DNA from: an uncultured Pedobacter sp.
GTDB lineage: Bacteria; Bacteroidota; Bacteroidia; Sphingobacteriales; Sphingobacteriaceae
Direction of reading: 5' to 3'
Length of the DNA stretch: 9,842 nt
Assembly: GCA_946478755.1 (NCBI GenBank)
Contig: CAMLDJ010000199.1
Location: 1-9,842, forward strand
Of this stretch, positions 1-6,097 are shown piece by piece (the stretch's first letter is position 1; every line of letters begins with the position of its first letter). The translations under genes were made by a program, and so were the position numbers. The notes under the pieces are model-generated. The model worked only from the letters and a program-made list of their open reading frames with translations, ran no database searches and was not told the DNA's origin.

Positions 1-49
1 GATGCGAGTTCTAATGTCCAATACATATTATTATACTATTAAGTTATTC

Positions 50-97
50 AAATTTGTTTCGCAAAAGTATATTAAAAAATCTAAGCAAAACAAATTT
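50..97. repeat. 10-bp inverted repeat in the left intergenic region
   Basis: The arms at 50-59 (aaatttgttt) and 88-97 (aaacaaattt) are perfect reverse complements. On the leftward strand the stem extends inward to 13 bp if one G-U pair is allowed. The arms flank the leftward promoter core at 62-88, so the repeat could be an operator or a 5'-leader structure. A run of nine T follows the right arm on the + strand, so it could also work as a weak AT-only terminator for rightward transcripts. In such AT-rich DNA a chance repeat is possible. Confidence 0.4.
62..88 (-). promoter_or_regulatory. Leftward Bacteroidota-type promoter for a gene beyond the left edge
   Basis: Read on the - strand, positions 69-62 give TACTTTTG, a full match to the Bacteroidota -7 consensus TAnnTTTG. 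A TTG at 88-86 lies 16 nt upstream and fits the -33 element. Transcription would start near position 55 and run off the left end. This suggests that the next gene to the left is also leftward and has its own promoter, separate from the operon ending at 152. The same TTG-N16-TAnnTTTG layout occurs in front of pyrG. Confidence 0.5.
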
Positions 98-112
98 TTT
101 TTTCTACTTTTT

Positions 113-140
113 CATGCCCAGGAGATCACTCCGGATCATG
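113..140 (-). terminator. Possible hairpin after the leftward operon, lacking a U-tract
   Basis: This imperfect hairpin starts 11 nt past the adenosyltransferase stop. It has outer catg/catg arms (113-116 and 137-140) and an inner GC-rich stem (ggag/ctcc plus a cc/gg pair with a bulge) around a 4-nt loop. On the leftward transcript it is followed by A-rich rather than U-rich sequence, so it is not a canonical intrinsic terminator. It may be a transcript-end stabilising hairpin or chance. Confidence 0.25.
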
Positions 141-151
141 AATGCAAATAT

Positions 152-700
152 TTATAATCGCGGAATCCAGATGTTTTCTTCCGTTTCCGCATCCAAATTC
201 AGTTTTCGTGCCAAAACAAACAAATAATCACTTAAACGGTTCAAATAAATAGTCATTTTTTCGTCAACAAAGCTTTCATCCGCCAAATGAACGGTTAAAC
301 GTTCGGCACGGCGGCATATACACCTGGCGATATGACAATAGGAAACTATTGTATTCCCACCTGGCAGGATAAAATGCTTGAGTTCCGGGAGTATCTCGTT
401 CATATTGTCCATTTCCTTTTCCAGCAGATTGATATCGCTTTCATGAAGATCCGGAATCTTCATCCTTGACTTATCGGGATCAGCTGCCAACGAGGCTCCA
501 ATGGTAAAAAGGCGATCCTGTATTTCTTTTAAGATTTTCTGATGATGGGGCTCAATGGGTTGACACATGATCAAACCTATATAAGAATTCAGCTCATCTA
601 TGGTACCATAACATTCAATTCTTAGGTGAAACTTCGGTACACGGGTACCTCCTATTAAAGAAGTCAATCCTTTATCACCTGTTTTGGTGTAGATCTTCAT
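152..700 (-). CDS. PduO-type ATP:cob(I)alamin adenosyltransferase
   Basis: This 182-residue cytoplasmic enzyme moves the 5'-deoxyadenosyl group of ATP to the cobalt of cob(I)alamin or a precursor corrinoid, making coenzyme B12. It belongs to the PduO/MMAB family, not the unrelated CobA/CobO fold. Visible hallmarks are the N-terminal ATP-binding motif TKTGDKGLTSL at 5-15 followed by GGTRVPK, YGTIDELNS at 31-39, LPGG at 112-115, CRRAERL at 129-135 (the conserved Arg/Glu cluster of the active site) and NRLSDYLFVLAR at 154-165. The length is normal for the family. The ATG at 700 puts the ATP-binding motif in its usual place at the extreme N-terminus. The gene starts 3 nt after the ABC ATPase stop and is probably the last gene of the leftward operon. 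No other cobalamin gene is visible, so it may serve corrinoid salvage; that is inference. Confidence 0.93.
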   Translation of the reverse strand: MKIYTKTGDKGLTSLIGGTRVPKFHLRIECYGTIDELNSYIGLIMCQPIEPHHQKILKEIQDRLFTIGASLAADPDKSRMKIPDLHESDINLLEKEMDNMNEILPELKHFILPGGNTIVSYCHIARCICRRAERLTVHLADESFVDEKMTIYLNRLSDYLFVLARKLNLDAETEENIWIPRL

Positions 701-703
701 AAA

Positions 704-1489
704 TTAGATTATGGTTTCAAAATCATCCCCCTTCTCTTTCAAACCGGATAAACGGGGTGACACGGTTTTTACATCTGTATTCTGATAGTCTTTTTCAATC
801 AGGCCATCCCGCATGCGAACAATACGGTGAGCATGTTGTGCAATATCCTCTTCATGCGTTACCAGGATAATGGTATTGCCCTTGCTATGGATCTCTTCCA
901 ACAGACCCATAATTTCTATAGATGTTTTGGTATCCAAATTGCCTGTAGGTTCATCGGCAAGGATAATTGAGGGGTTATTGATTAATGCTCTTGCAACAGC
1001 CACACGCTGCCGCTGACCACCCGAGAGTTCATTGGGCTTGTGCGTAACCCGATTGCCTAAGCCTACGTTTTCCAACGCTTTATGTGCACGTTCTTCGCGC
1101 TCCTTTTTATTGGCCCCGGAGTAAATTAATGGCAAAGCAACGTTATCGAGTGAAGTGGAACGTGGCAGCAGGTTAAAAGTTTGAAATACGAAGCCAATTT
1201 CCTGATTACGTACTTCTGCAAGTTCATTATCAGACATATGACTTACATTAGTTCCGTTTAAAATATAATCGCCTTTGTTCGGTGTATCTAAACAGCCCAA
1301 TATATTCATTAGGGTGGATTTTCCAGAACCGGAAGGTCCCATGAGCGCCACAAATTCTCCTTTATGAATATTTAACGTAACTGATTTCAACGCATGGATC
1401 ACCTCAGTACCTATAACGTATTTACGGCCTATATCTTTAATGTGTATTAGTGCTTGCAACGCTTCTGACGTGCTCCGGGCTTTCTCCAT
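704..1489 (-). CDS. ABC transporter ATP-binding protein, LolD/MacB-like
   Basis: This 261-residue ATPase subunit belongs to the LolD/MacB/FtsE-like (MacB-type) branch of ABC proteins, which powers lipoprotein release or mechanotransmission rather than classical import. It has Walker [10 protein letters not shown] at 51-59, Q-loop Gln103 in [10 protein letters not shown], signature [15 protein letters not shown] at 155-169, Walker B with catalytic Glu ([11 protein letters not shown], 176-186) and H-loop His212 in LVTHE. Every catalytic motif is intact. The subfamily domain usually begins near residue 14 ([11 protein letters not shown]), so the first ~13 residues are an extension; an internal start cannot be excluded, but the ATG at 1489 is the only clear one. 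The C-terminal ~30 residues after the core are variable. No permease gene is next to it, so its membrane partner must be encoded elsewhere. It lies 50 nt after gatC and 3 nt before the adenosyltransferase, consistent with co-transcription. Confidence 0.92.
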   Translation of the reverse strand: MEKARSTSEALQALIHIKDIGRKYVIGTEVIHALKSVTLNIHKGEFVALMGPSGSGKSTLMNILGCLDTPNKGDYILNGTNVSHMSDNELAEVRNQEIGFVFQTFNLLPRSTSLDNVALPLIYSGANKKEREERAHKALENVGLGNRVTHKPNELSGGQRQRVAVARALINNPSIILADEPTGNLDTKTSIEIMGLLEEIHSKGNTIILVTHEEDIAQHAHRIVRMRDGLIEKDYQNTDVKTVSPRLSGLKEKGDDFETII

Positions 1490-1539
1490 GTTTTTTTTTG
1501 ATATTAGACGGCATCTGATGACGCAATGTTACACCTGTA

Positions 1540-1830
1540 TTATTTTTCTATGATCTTTGGAACAAGAAAAAATGCATCGTTATGACGGGCTGCATTCTTC
1601 AGACCGTCATTTACACTAATTTCCTGTTTCACGATATCTTCACGCCAGACATTTTCTTCCGTGTTCATGTACACCAGAGGCTCCACTCCCTGGGTATCCA
1701 GCTCGTTCAACTTTTCCATAAAGGTGAGGATCTTGTTCATGTCCGGAATTAAGGCCTCAATTTCCTCCTCTTTAATGGCTATCCGGGCCAAATCTGCTAC
1801 TTTATATATAGTTTGCTTATCTATAATCAT
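1540..1830 (-). CDS. gatC: Asp-tRNA(Asn)/Glu-tRNA(Gln) amidotransferase subunit C
   Basis: GatC is the small subunit of the GatCAB amidotransferase, which converts mischarged Glu-tRNA(Gln) and Asp-tRNA(Asn) to Gln- and Asn-tRNA in bacteria lacking the direct synthetases; it acts as a belt stabilising GatA against GatB. The 96-residue length is typical. Family signs are the N-terminal VADLARIAIKEEEIEAL (residues 11-27), the central MNKILTFMEKLNELDTQGVEPL (31-52) with the characteristic L-x-x-x-D-T-x-G-V-E-P pattern, and a C-terminal ARHNDAFFLVPKII segment (81-94) that matches the usual FxVPKVI ending. The ATG overlaps the plsC-like stop by 4 nt (ATGA), suggesting translational coupling. gatA and gatB are not in this window. 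Confidence 0.95.
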   Translation of the reverse strand: MIIDKQTIYKVADLARIAIKEEEIEALIPDMNKILTFMEKLNELDTQGVEPLVYMNTEENVWREDIVKQEISVNDGLKNAARHNDAFFLVPKIIEK

Positions 1831-2561
1831 CTATCAACAAGTTTACTGTTTATCAACTCAAAAATACGGTCTTTTAATTCATCTGAATCATTTAATGTTA
1901 AATTCGCCGTTAAAACCGGCTTGTGGACATAAATATCGACAATCCCCGGTTCAGAACCATACTTGCTGCCATCGTCCCACATTCTTTTCCATATGTTGGT
2001 TAAACTAACGGCAACAATAGGAATACCTTTTTCTATTGCAAGGCGAAAAGGCCCGTTCTTAAAAGACATCAGTTTAGGTGGATATTCCTCATTACCTATC
2101 CCTCCTTCCGGAAAAATGATAAGGCTCATGCCGCTTTCGAGATTATCACCGGCCCTTTTAAACGCCCTGAAGGCAGATATTTTGCTTTCTCGGTTTACGG
2201 GAATGTCAATGGTCTTGAAAAATATCCTCAATACCGGATTTTTTAATAATTCATCTTTTCCCATAAAATGAAAATACCCCCTGGCAAGGATGCACAACAT
2301 CATAATATCATGATTGGACGTGTGGTTGGCGCAGTAGATATAAGTTTGATTGGACACCAGGGGTGTTTCAAAAGTAATGCGCGGCACCAACCCGATAAAT
2401 AATGCACACAGTCTGCTCTTTAATTTGCGCATTCCATTCAAAAGGCCGTATGTTTTCGAATTTCTGGCAGCCAAATAATAGAACGGATAAAAAAGTAATG
2501 AAAACAAAAGGATAACAAAAACAGAATAGATGCGGTGCGCTTGTTTAAGGATCTTGATCAT
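1827..2561 (-). CDS. 1-acyl-sn-glycerol-3-phosphate acyltransferase (PlsC/LPLAT family)
   Basis: This 244-residue membrane-associated acyltransferase probably acylates lysophosphatidic acid to phosphatidic acid in phospholipid synthesis. All four LPLAT blocks are present: block I with the catalytic H-x4-D in NHTSNHD (His80, Asp85), block II at roughly 102-126 ending in IPVNRES with Arg124, block III FPEGG at 150-154, and block IV IPIVAVSL at 180-187. A hydrophobic N-terminal segment at about 11-31 would anchor it in the inner membrane. The ATG at 2561 is chosen over an in-frame TTG at 2570 because the TTG lies inside a TAnnTTTG-like element. It is the first gene of the leftward operon and overlaps gatC by 4 nt. 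Family members act on various lysolipids, so substrate and the symbol plsC are not certain. Confidence 0.9.
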   Translation of the reverse strand: MIKILKQAHRIYSVFVILLFSLLFYPFYYLAARNSKTYGLLNGMRKLKSRLCALFIGLVPRITFETPLVSNQTYIYCANHTSNHDIMMLCILARGYFHFMGKDELLKNPVLRIFFKTIDIPVNRESKISAFRAFKRAGDNLESGMSLIIFPEGGIGNEEYPPKLMSFKNGPFRLAIEKGIPIVAVSLTNIWKRMWDDGSKYGSEPGIVDIYVHKPVLTANLTLNDSDELKDRIFELINSKLVDR

Positions 2562-2567
2562 TGATTT

Positions 2568-2575
2568 CAAAAATA
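2568..2575 (-). promoter_or_regulatory. Possible -7 element immediately before the plsC-like gene
   Basis: On the - strand this reads TATTTTTG, a full match to the Bacteroidota -7 consensus TAnnTTTG. With the usual 7-nt offset, transcription would start at position 2561, the A of the start codon, making the mRNA leaderless. There is no TTG at the expected -33 distance, and the surroundings are very AT-rich, so support is weak. Confidence 0.25.
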
Positions 2576-2760
2576 CTAAAAATAGCCTACATGCCGGCTA
2601 AACTGCGATTAAAGTACGCGCAATGAAAATGTAGATAAAAAAAGAAATTATAAGCGGCCTGAATTAGGGTTTTTTATTATTTTCGGCCTCTTGAATCTTT
2701 TTGCAGGCTAGAAAATCAAATTTCAAAGCATTAGGTTCATCGAATTAACAATAATATCAG

Positions 2761-3759
2761 ATGAAAGAAACAGTAGTTAGTGGTATTCGCCCGACGGGAA
2801 AATTACACTTAGGAAATTATTTTGGTGCAGTTACCAACTTTGTAAAAATGCAGTACGATTATAACTGCTATTTTTTCATTGCAGATCTCCATTCATTAAC
2901 TACGCACCCAACACCCCAGGATTTACACGGGTATGTAAGGCATGTTCTGGTAGAATACCTTGCCTGCGGAATTGATCCCGAAGAAACAACAATCTACATC
3001 CAGTCCGATGTTCCTGAAGTTTCCGAACTGTATTTATATCTGAATATGAATGCATACATGGGCGAGCTGGAGCGAAGCACATCTTTTAAAGATAAAGTTA
3101 GAAGCCAGCCTGATAACGTGAACGCGGGACTGTTAACTTACCCTACACTTATGGCGGCTGATATCCTTATTCACAAAGCGACAAAAGTACCGGTTGGCAA
3201 GGATCAGGAACAACATCTTGAATTTACCCGCACTTTCGGAAACCGCTTTAACAGGCTTTATAATTCAGATTGTTTTCCGGAAGCATTTGCATTCAACTAC
3301 TCACAAAACCTGGTTAAAATACCGGGTTTGGACGGGAACGGCAAAATGAGTAAATCGAGCGGCGAGGGCAACTGTATCTATTTATCCGACAGCCCGGAAA
3401 TCATCCGCAAAAAAGTATCACGTGCGGTAACGGACAGCGGTCCTGCCGAAGAAAACCAAGCCAAACCAGAAGCCATCCAGAACCTCTTTGATCTGATGAA
3501 GATTGTATCTCCAGCTGATACATTAGCACATTTTGACCAGTTATACAATAAGATGGCCATCCGTTACGGAGATTTCAAGAAACAGCTTGCTGAAGATATG
3601 ATCCTGTTCAACACACCTATCCGTGAAAAGATAGAGGATCTATCTAAAGATAGCTCCTACCTTCGTCAGGTTGCTAAACACGGCGCATTAAAAGCACGGG
3701 AAAGCGCACAAAAAACCATACGTGAAGTCAGAGAGATCATAGGCTTTAAATCATTTTAA
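2761..3759 (+). CDS. trpS: Tryptophanyl-tRNA synthetase
   Basis: This cytoplasmic class I aminoacyl-tRNA synthetase charges tRNA(Trp) with tryptophan using ATP. The 332-residue length is standard for bacterial TrpRS. The protein starts with the typical SGIRPTGKLHLGNYFGA (7-23), in which HLGN at 16-19 is the HIGH signature. Further TrpRS marks are FIADLHSLT at 39-47, TYPTLMAADIL at 126-136, VPVGKDQEQHLEFTR at 143-157 and the KMSKS loop at 195-199. The ATG at 2761 places the N-terminal motif exactly as in the family. It is divergent from the plsC-like gene across a 199-bp spacer and heads the rightward group; the next gene begins 47 nt downstream. No T-box or trp attenuator is evident upstream. 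Confidence 0.97.
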   Translation: MKETVVSGIRPTGKLHLGNYFGAVTNFVKMQYDYNCYFFIADLHSLTTHPTPQDLHGYVRHVLVEYLACGIDPEETTIYIQSDVPEVSELYLYLNMNAYMGELERSTSFKDKVRSQPDNVNAGLLTYPTLMAADILIHKATKVPVGKDQEQHLEFTRTFGNRFNRLYNSDCFPEAFAFNYSQNLVKIPGLDGNGKMSKSSGEGNCIYLSDSPEIIRKKVSRAVTDSGPAEENQAKPEAIQNLFDLMKIVSPADTLAHFDQLYNKMAIRYGDFKKQLAEDMILFNTPIREKIEDLSKDSSYLRQVAKHGALKARESAQKTIREVREIIGFKSF

Positions 3760-3806
3760 TTAATAAAAATAAAAATCACTACCTTTCTGATCTTCAAAAA
3801 TAACAT

Positions 3807-4421
3807 ATGCATATAGCGATAGTTGGAAATATTGGCGCAGGTAAAACAACCCTGACAGGGTTGCTTGCAAAAAATTATGGCTGGGAAGCCCTATATGAAG
3901 CTGTTGACAATAACCCTTATCTGGAAGATTTTTACAGCGACATGAAACGCTGGAGTTTCAACCTCCAGATCTATTTCCTGAACAGTCGTTTTCAGCAAAT
4001 TGTAGATATTCAGAATTTCAATAGAAACGTGATTCAGGACAGAACGATATATGAAGATGCACACATCTTTGCCGACAATCTGCATGAAATGGGATTGATG
4101 ACCACCAGGGACCATCAAAACTATAAAGCTATATTTGAAAACATCACCTCTTTTATTAAACCGCCAGACTTACTGGTATACCTGCGTGCTTCAGTGCCTA
4201 CTTTGGTAAACAACATTCAACGCAGGGGCAGGGAATATGAAACGAGCATCCGCATAGATTATTTATCCAAGCTCAATGAAAAATATGAAACCTGGATTAA
4301 AAACTACAGCCTGGGTAAATTGTTAATATTGGATAAGGATAAACTTGATTTCAGCAATAATCCTGAAGATCTTGGCACCATCATTCAATCTATCGAAGCG
4401 GAGATTAACGGACTATTTTAG
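3807..4421 (+). CDS. Deoxynucleoside kinase (dNK family)
   Basis: This 204-residue cytoplasmic kinase phosphorylates deoxyribonucleosides to 5'-monophosphates for salvage into dNTP pools. Family features are the P-loop GNIGAGKTT at 7-15, the nucleoside-contacting glutamate in YEAVDNNPYL (Glu31), a DRT-Y-ED motif at 78-84 corresponding to the DRS signature with the catalytic-site Arg and downstream Glu, and an arginine-rich lid RRGREYE at 139-145. The length matches bacterial dGK/dAK-type enzymes (the group containing Bacillus Dgk/Dck and Lactobacillus dAK/dGK). Whether it prefers purine or pyrimidine deoxynucleosides cannot be read from the sequence, so no symbol is given. It lies 47 nt after trpS and 1 nt before kdsB, so probably shares their transcript. 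Confidence 0.9.
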   Translation: MHIAIVGNIGAGKTTLTGLLAKNYGWEALYEAVDNNPYLEDFYSDMKRWSFNLQIYFLNSRFQQIVDIQNFNRNVIQDRTIYEDAHIFADNLHEMGLMTTRDHQNYKAIFENITSFIKPPDLLVYLRASVPTLVNNIQRRGREYETSIRIDYLSKLNEKYETWIKNYSLGKLLILDKDKLDFSNNPEDLGTIIQSIEAEINGLF

Positions 4422-4422
4422 G

Positions 4423-5151
4423 ATGAATGTACTTGGCATTATACCTGCTCGTTATGCTTCCACCCGTTTTCCGGGTAAGCCCTTAATTGATATCCAGGGT
4501 AAAAGCATGATCCAGCGGGTTTATGAACAAGCTTTAAAAGCTACAAGTCTGAACAAAGTAGTGGTAGCAACAGATGATGAACGCATTGCCCAGGCTGTGC
4601 GGAACTTTGGGGGCGAATTTGTAATGACCGGAAGTATGCATCAAAGTGGAACTGACCGCTGCGCCGAGGTAGCTCAGCAACTGGCAACTTTCGATACGAT
4701 AATTAATATACAGGGTGATGAGCCCTTCATTAATCCGAAACAGATCGATCTGCTGGTGTCCTGCTTTGAAAAACAGGACGTACAGTTGGCTACGCTGATC
4801 AAAGAAATCCATACAGAAGAAGAGCTTTTTAACAACAATATTCCAAAAGTTGTCATTAATAATAAGCAGGAGGCCATTTATTTCAGCAGGCATACCATTC
4901 CTTACCTGAGAAATGCAGAACAAGACCAATGGTTAAAGACCCATCAGTTCTACAAGCATATTGGAATCTACGGATATACCGCCACTACTTTAAACGAAAT
5001 TACCAAACTTCAGCCCTCAACACTGGAAATTGCCGAAAGCCTTGAGCAGTTGCGTTGGATAGAAAATGGTTATACCATCCAAACCCGGATAACCGCCATA
5101 GAAACAATCGCCATAGATACTCCCGAAGATTTAAATAAAATCGTTAGCTGA
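4423..5151 (+). CDS. kdsB: 3-deoxy-manno-octulosonate cytidylyltransferase (CMP-KDO synthetase)
   Basis: This cytoplasmic enzyme activates KDO with CTP to CMP-KDO, the donor for the lipopolysaccharide inner core. The 242-residue product has the family motifs IPARYASTRFPGKPL (7-21, nucleotide-binding signature), TGSMHQSGTDR (69-79), NIQGDEPF (95-102), HIGIYGY (179-185), the EIAESLEQLRWIENG segment (202-216) and a DTPEDL ending (232-237). The ATG at 4423 is chosen because it places the IPARYASTR motif at residue 7, as in known KdsB; a frame-open upstream ATG at 4345 would add 26 unrelated residues lying inside the kinase gene. The start is 1 nt after the kinase stop, so translation is probably coupled. 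pyrG, which supplies CTP, lies further right in this window, but any functional link is inference. Confidence 0.96.
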   Translation: MNVLGIIPARYASTRFPGKPLIDIQGKSMIQRVYEQALKATSLNKVVVATDDERIAQAVRNFGGEFVMTGSMHQSGTDRCAEVAQQLATFDTIINIQGDEPFINPKQIDLLVSCFEKQDVQLATLIKEIHTEEELFNNNIPKVVINNKQEAIYFSRHTIPYLRNAEQDQWLKTHQFYKHIGIYGYTATTLNEITKLQPSTLEIAESLEQLRWIENGYTIQTRITAIETIAIDTPEDLNKIVS

Positions 5152-5186
5152 TCAACCTGATTATTTTCTCTATATTGGTTACGCAT

Positions 5187-5720
5187 ATGAAGAACTCCAA
5201 TATCCTCCTTTTAGTTCTGCTGTTTTTTCTGATTGCCTGCCGTCCTTCCGGCCAGGAAAAAAAAGGCGAGACACCGGATCAGATCGTATTAAAACCATTC
5301 AGTGATACAGTAAAGGTTGACACCTTTAAAGTTGCCCTTAGCGGGGACGCGGTCAAAGACATGATCCTTAAATTTACGATTACAGCTTATAATGGACAGC
5401 TTATCTACAGCAAGGACTTCAGCGCTAAAGATTTGATAAATAACTATAAGTCGACGGTTAATTTGAAAAAAGAACGCAGTCAGCTGGATTTTATAGTGAA
5501 TGAATACAAGCTTTTTTTAGAAGATGAGAACTTTCTGGAACCCGCTGTTACTGAAAATGAGAATCCTGATCAGAACACACCTGACAAAAAATTTTACCAT
5601 GAGTTAAAGCAATCAGCCCTCAATGGGTTTAAGTACCGTACGGGAAAAGAGACAAGCGTTTATATTGCTTGGTCAGAAAAGGAAAAGAGCGTTAAGCCCT
5701 ATTATAACTGCTGTAAATAA
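5187..5720 (+). CDS. Small lipoprotein of unknown function with C-terminal Cys-Cys
   Basis: I do not recognise this 177-residue protein at the family level. It begins with a short lysine-containing n-region, a hydrophobic stretch (6-17) and a lipobox LIAC with Cys18, so it should be lipidated by signal peptidase II and anchored in the membrane. A TTG 12 nt upstream is in frame, but the ATG at 5187 gives a better signal peptide. The mature part starts with a hydrophilic, charged linker (RPSGQEKKGETPDQ) and then mixed alpha/beta-looking sequence. It ends YYNCCK, with a vicinal Cys pair; similar endings occur in short Bacteroidota hypothetical proteins (from memory, not searched). It lies 35 nt after kdsB and is probably the last gene of the trpS-dNK-kdsB transcript. 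Confidence 0.8.
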   Translation: MKNSNILLLVLLFFLIACRPSGQEKKGETPDQIVLKPFSDTVKVDTFKVALSGDAVKDMILKFTITAYNGQLIYSKDFSAKDLINNYKSTVNLKKERSQLDFIVNEYKLFLEDENFLEPAVTENENPDQNTPDKKFYHELKQSALNGFKYRTGKETSVYIAWSEKEKSVKPYYNCCK

Positions 5721-5884
5721 TTTTTTTTTAAGCGCATTGTTGAAAAGTTAATTTAATTGTTGAAAACCGCTTTTTATTTAGCTAGAAGCATGTATACCGC
5801 TAAAAAGACCATACTTTGTAAACCTCATCAAAAAAAAATAAAAATAATATTATGATTGTTATAAATTTTATATTATGTTTATAT

Positions 5885-5918
5885 AATCAAACAGCAAATA
5901 GCTAGTTTGATTTTTTTT
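5885..5918 (+). terminator. Rho-independent terminator 1
   Basis: The arms aatcaaac (5885-5892) and gtttgatt (5905-5912) pair perfectly. An inner agc/gct helix (5893-5895 with 5901-5903, one bulged A) closes a 5-nt loop, and the hairpin runs into an eight-T tract (5911-5918). It would end transcripts coming from the trpS-lipoprotein group 165 nt past the last stop. Confidence 0.65.
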
Positions 5919-5950
5919 AACCAGCATATTCTAACCAAATATACATTTAC

Positions 5951-5980
5951 AAAGGGCCCGGAAACTTTCCGGGCTTTTTT
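5951..5980 (+). terminator. Rho-independent terminator 2 (strong, GC-rich)
   Basis: The arms gcccggaaa (5956-5964) and tttccgggc (5966-5974) are perfectly complementary around a single C; in RNA the inner A-U pairs would open to give a normal loop. Six T follow directly (5975-5980), and the stem can extend outward through the preceding aaagg. It is the most GC-rich structure in an otherwise very AT-rich spacer and is a textbook intrinsic terminator. Confidence 0.9.
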
Positions 5981-6097
5981 ATTCGTCTTTTGTTCATCAA
6001 CAGGCAGCAAATAAAGAATATAATTTCGAAAAATTAATGCAGAGAAAAAAATAGTTCTTAGCTTTAAGAATTGCGCCCCTTTGCTACAAAGTAATTT

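Larger units (their letters stand above)
5721..6097. other. 377-bp AT-rich gene-free region with tandem terminators
   Basis: No convincing gene is seen here. From left to right it holds a run of nine or more T just after the lipoprotein stop, an 11-bp direct repeat (attgttgaaaa at 5736-5746 and 5756-5766, 20-nt period), two tiny overlapping reading frames (5790-5855 and 5852-5905, 21 and 17 codons), two terminator hairpins, and about 115 bp of leader before the barrel gene. A near match to the -7 consensus (TAGCTTTA at 6059-6066) lies upstream of that gene but without a good -33 TTG. Confidence 0.6.

Noticed and set aside
1661..2271. Rightward open frames of 115 and 102 codons over gatC and the plsC-like gene
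   Set aside because: Both are antisense to well-supported genes with intact family motifs, and their translations look like random low-information sequence.
2562..2760. T-box, trp attenuator or riboswitch in the trpS leader
   Set aside because: No run of Trp codons, T-box-like core or convincing competing hairpins are visible; the spacer looks like a simple divergent promoter region.
4345..4422. Upstream ATG that would lengthen KdsB by 26 residues
   Set aside because: The extension lies inside the kinase coding region and is unlike any KdsB N-terminus; ATG 4423 places the IPARYASTR motif correctly.
4534..4929. 131-codon leftward open frame antisense to kdsB
   Set aside because: It lies wholly inside a confidently identified gene on the other strand, and its translation shows no domain or signal peptide; it is an antisense shadow.
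6059..6066. TAGCTTTA as a promoter -7 element for the barrel gene
   Set aside because: It mismatches the last consensus base and has no TTG at the expected distance. The barrel gene must have a promoter after the terminators, but I cannot place it confidently.
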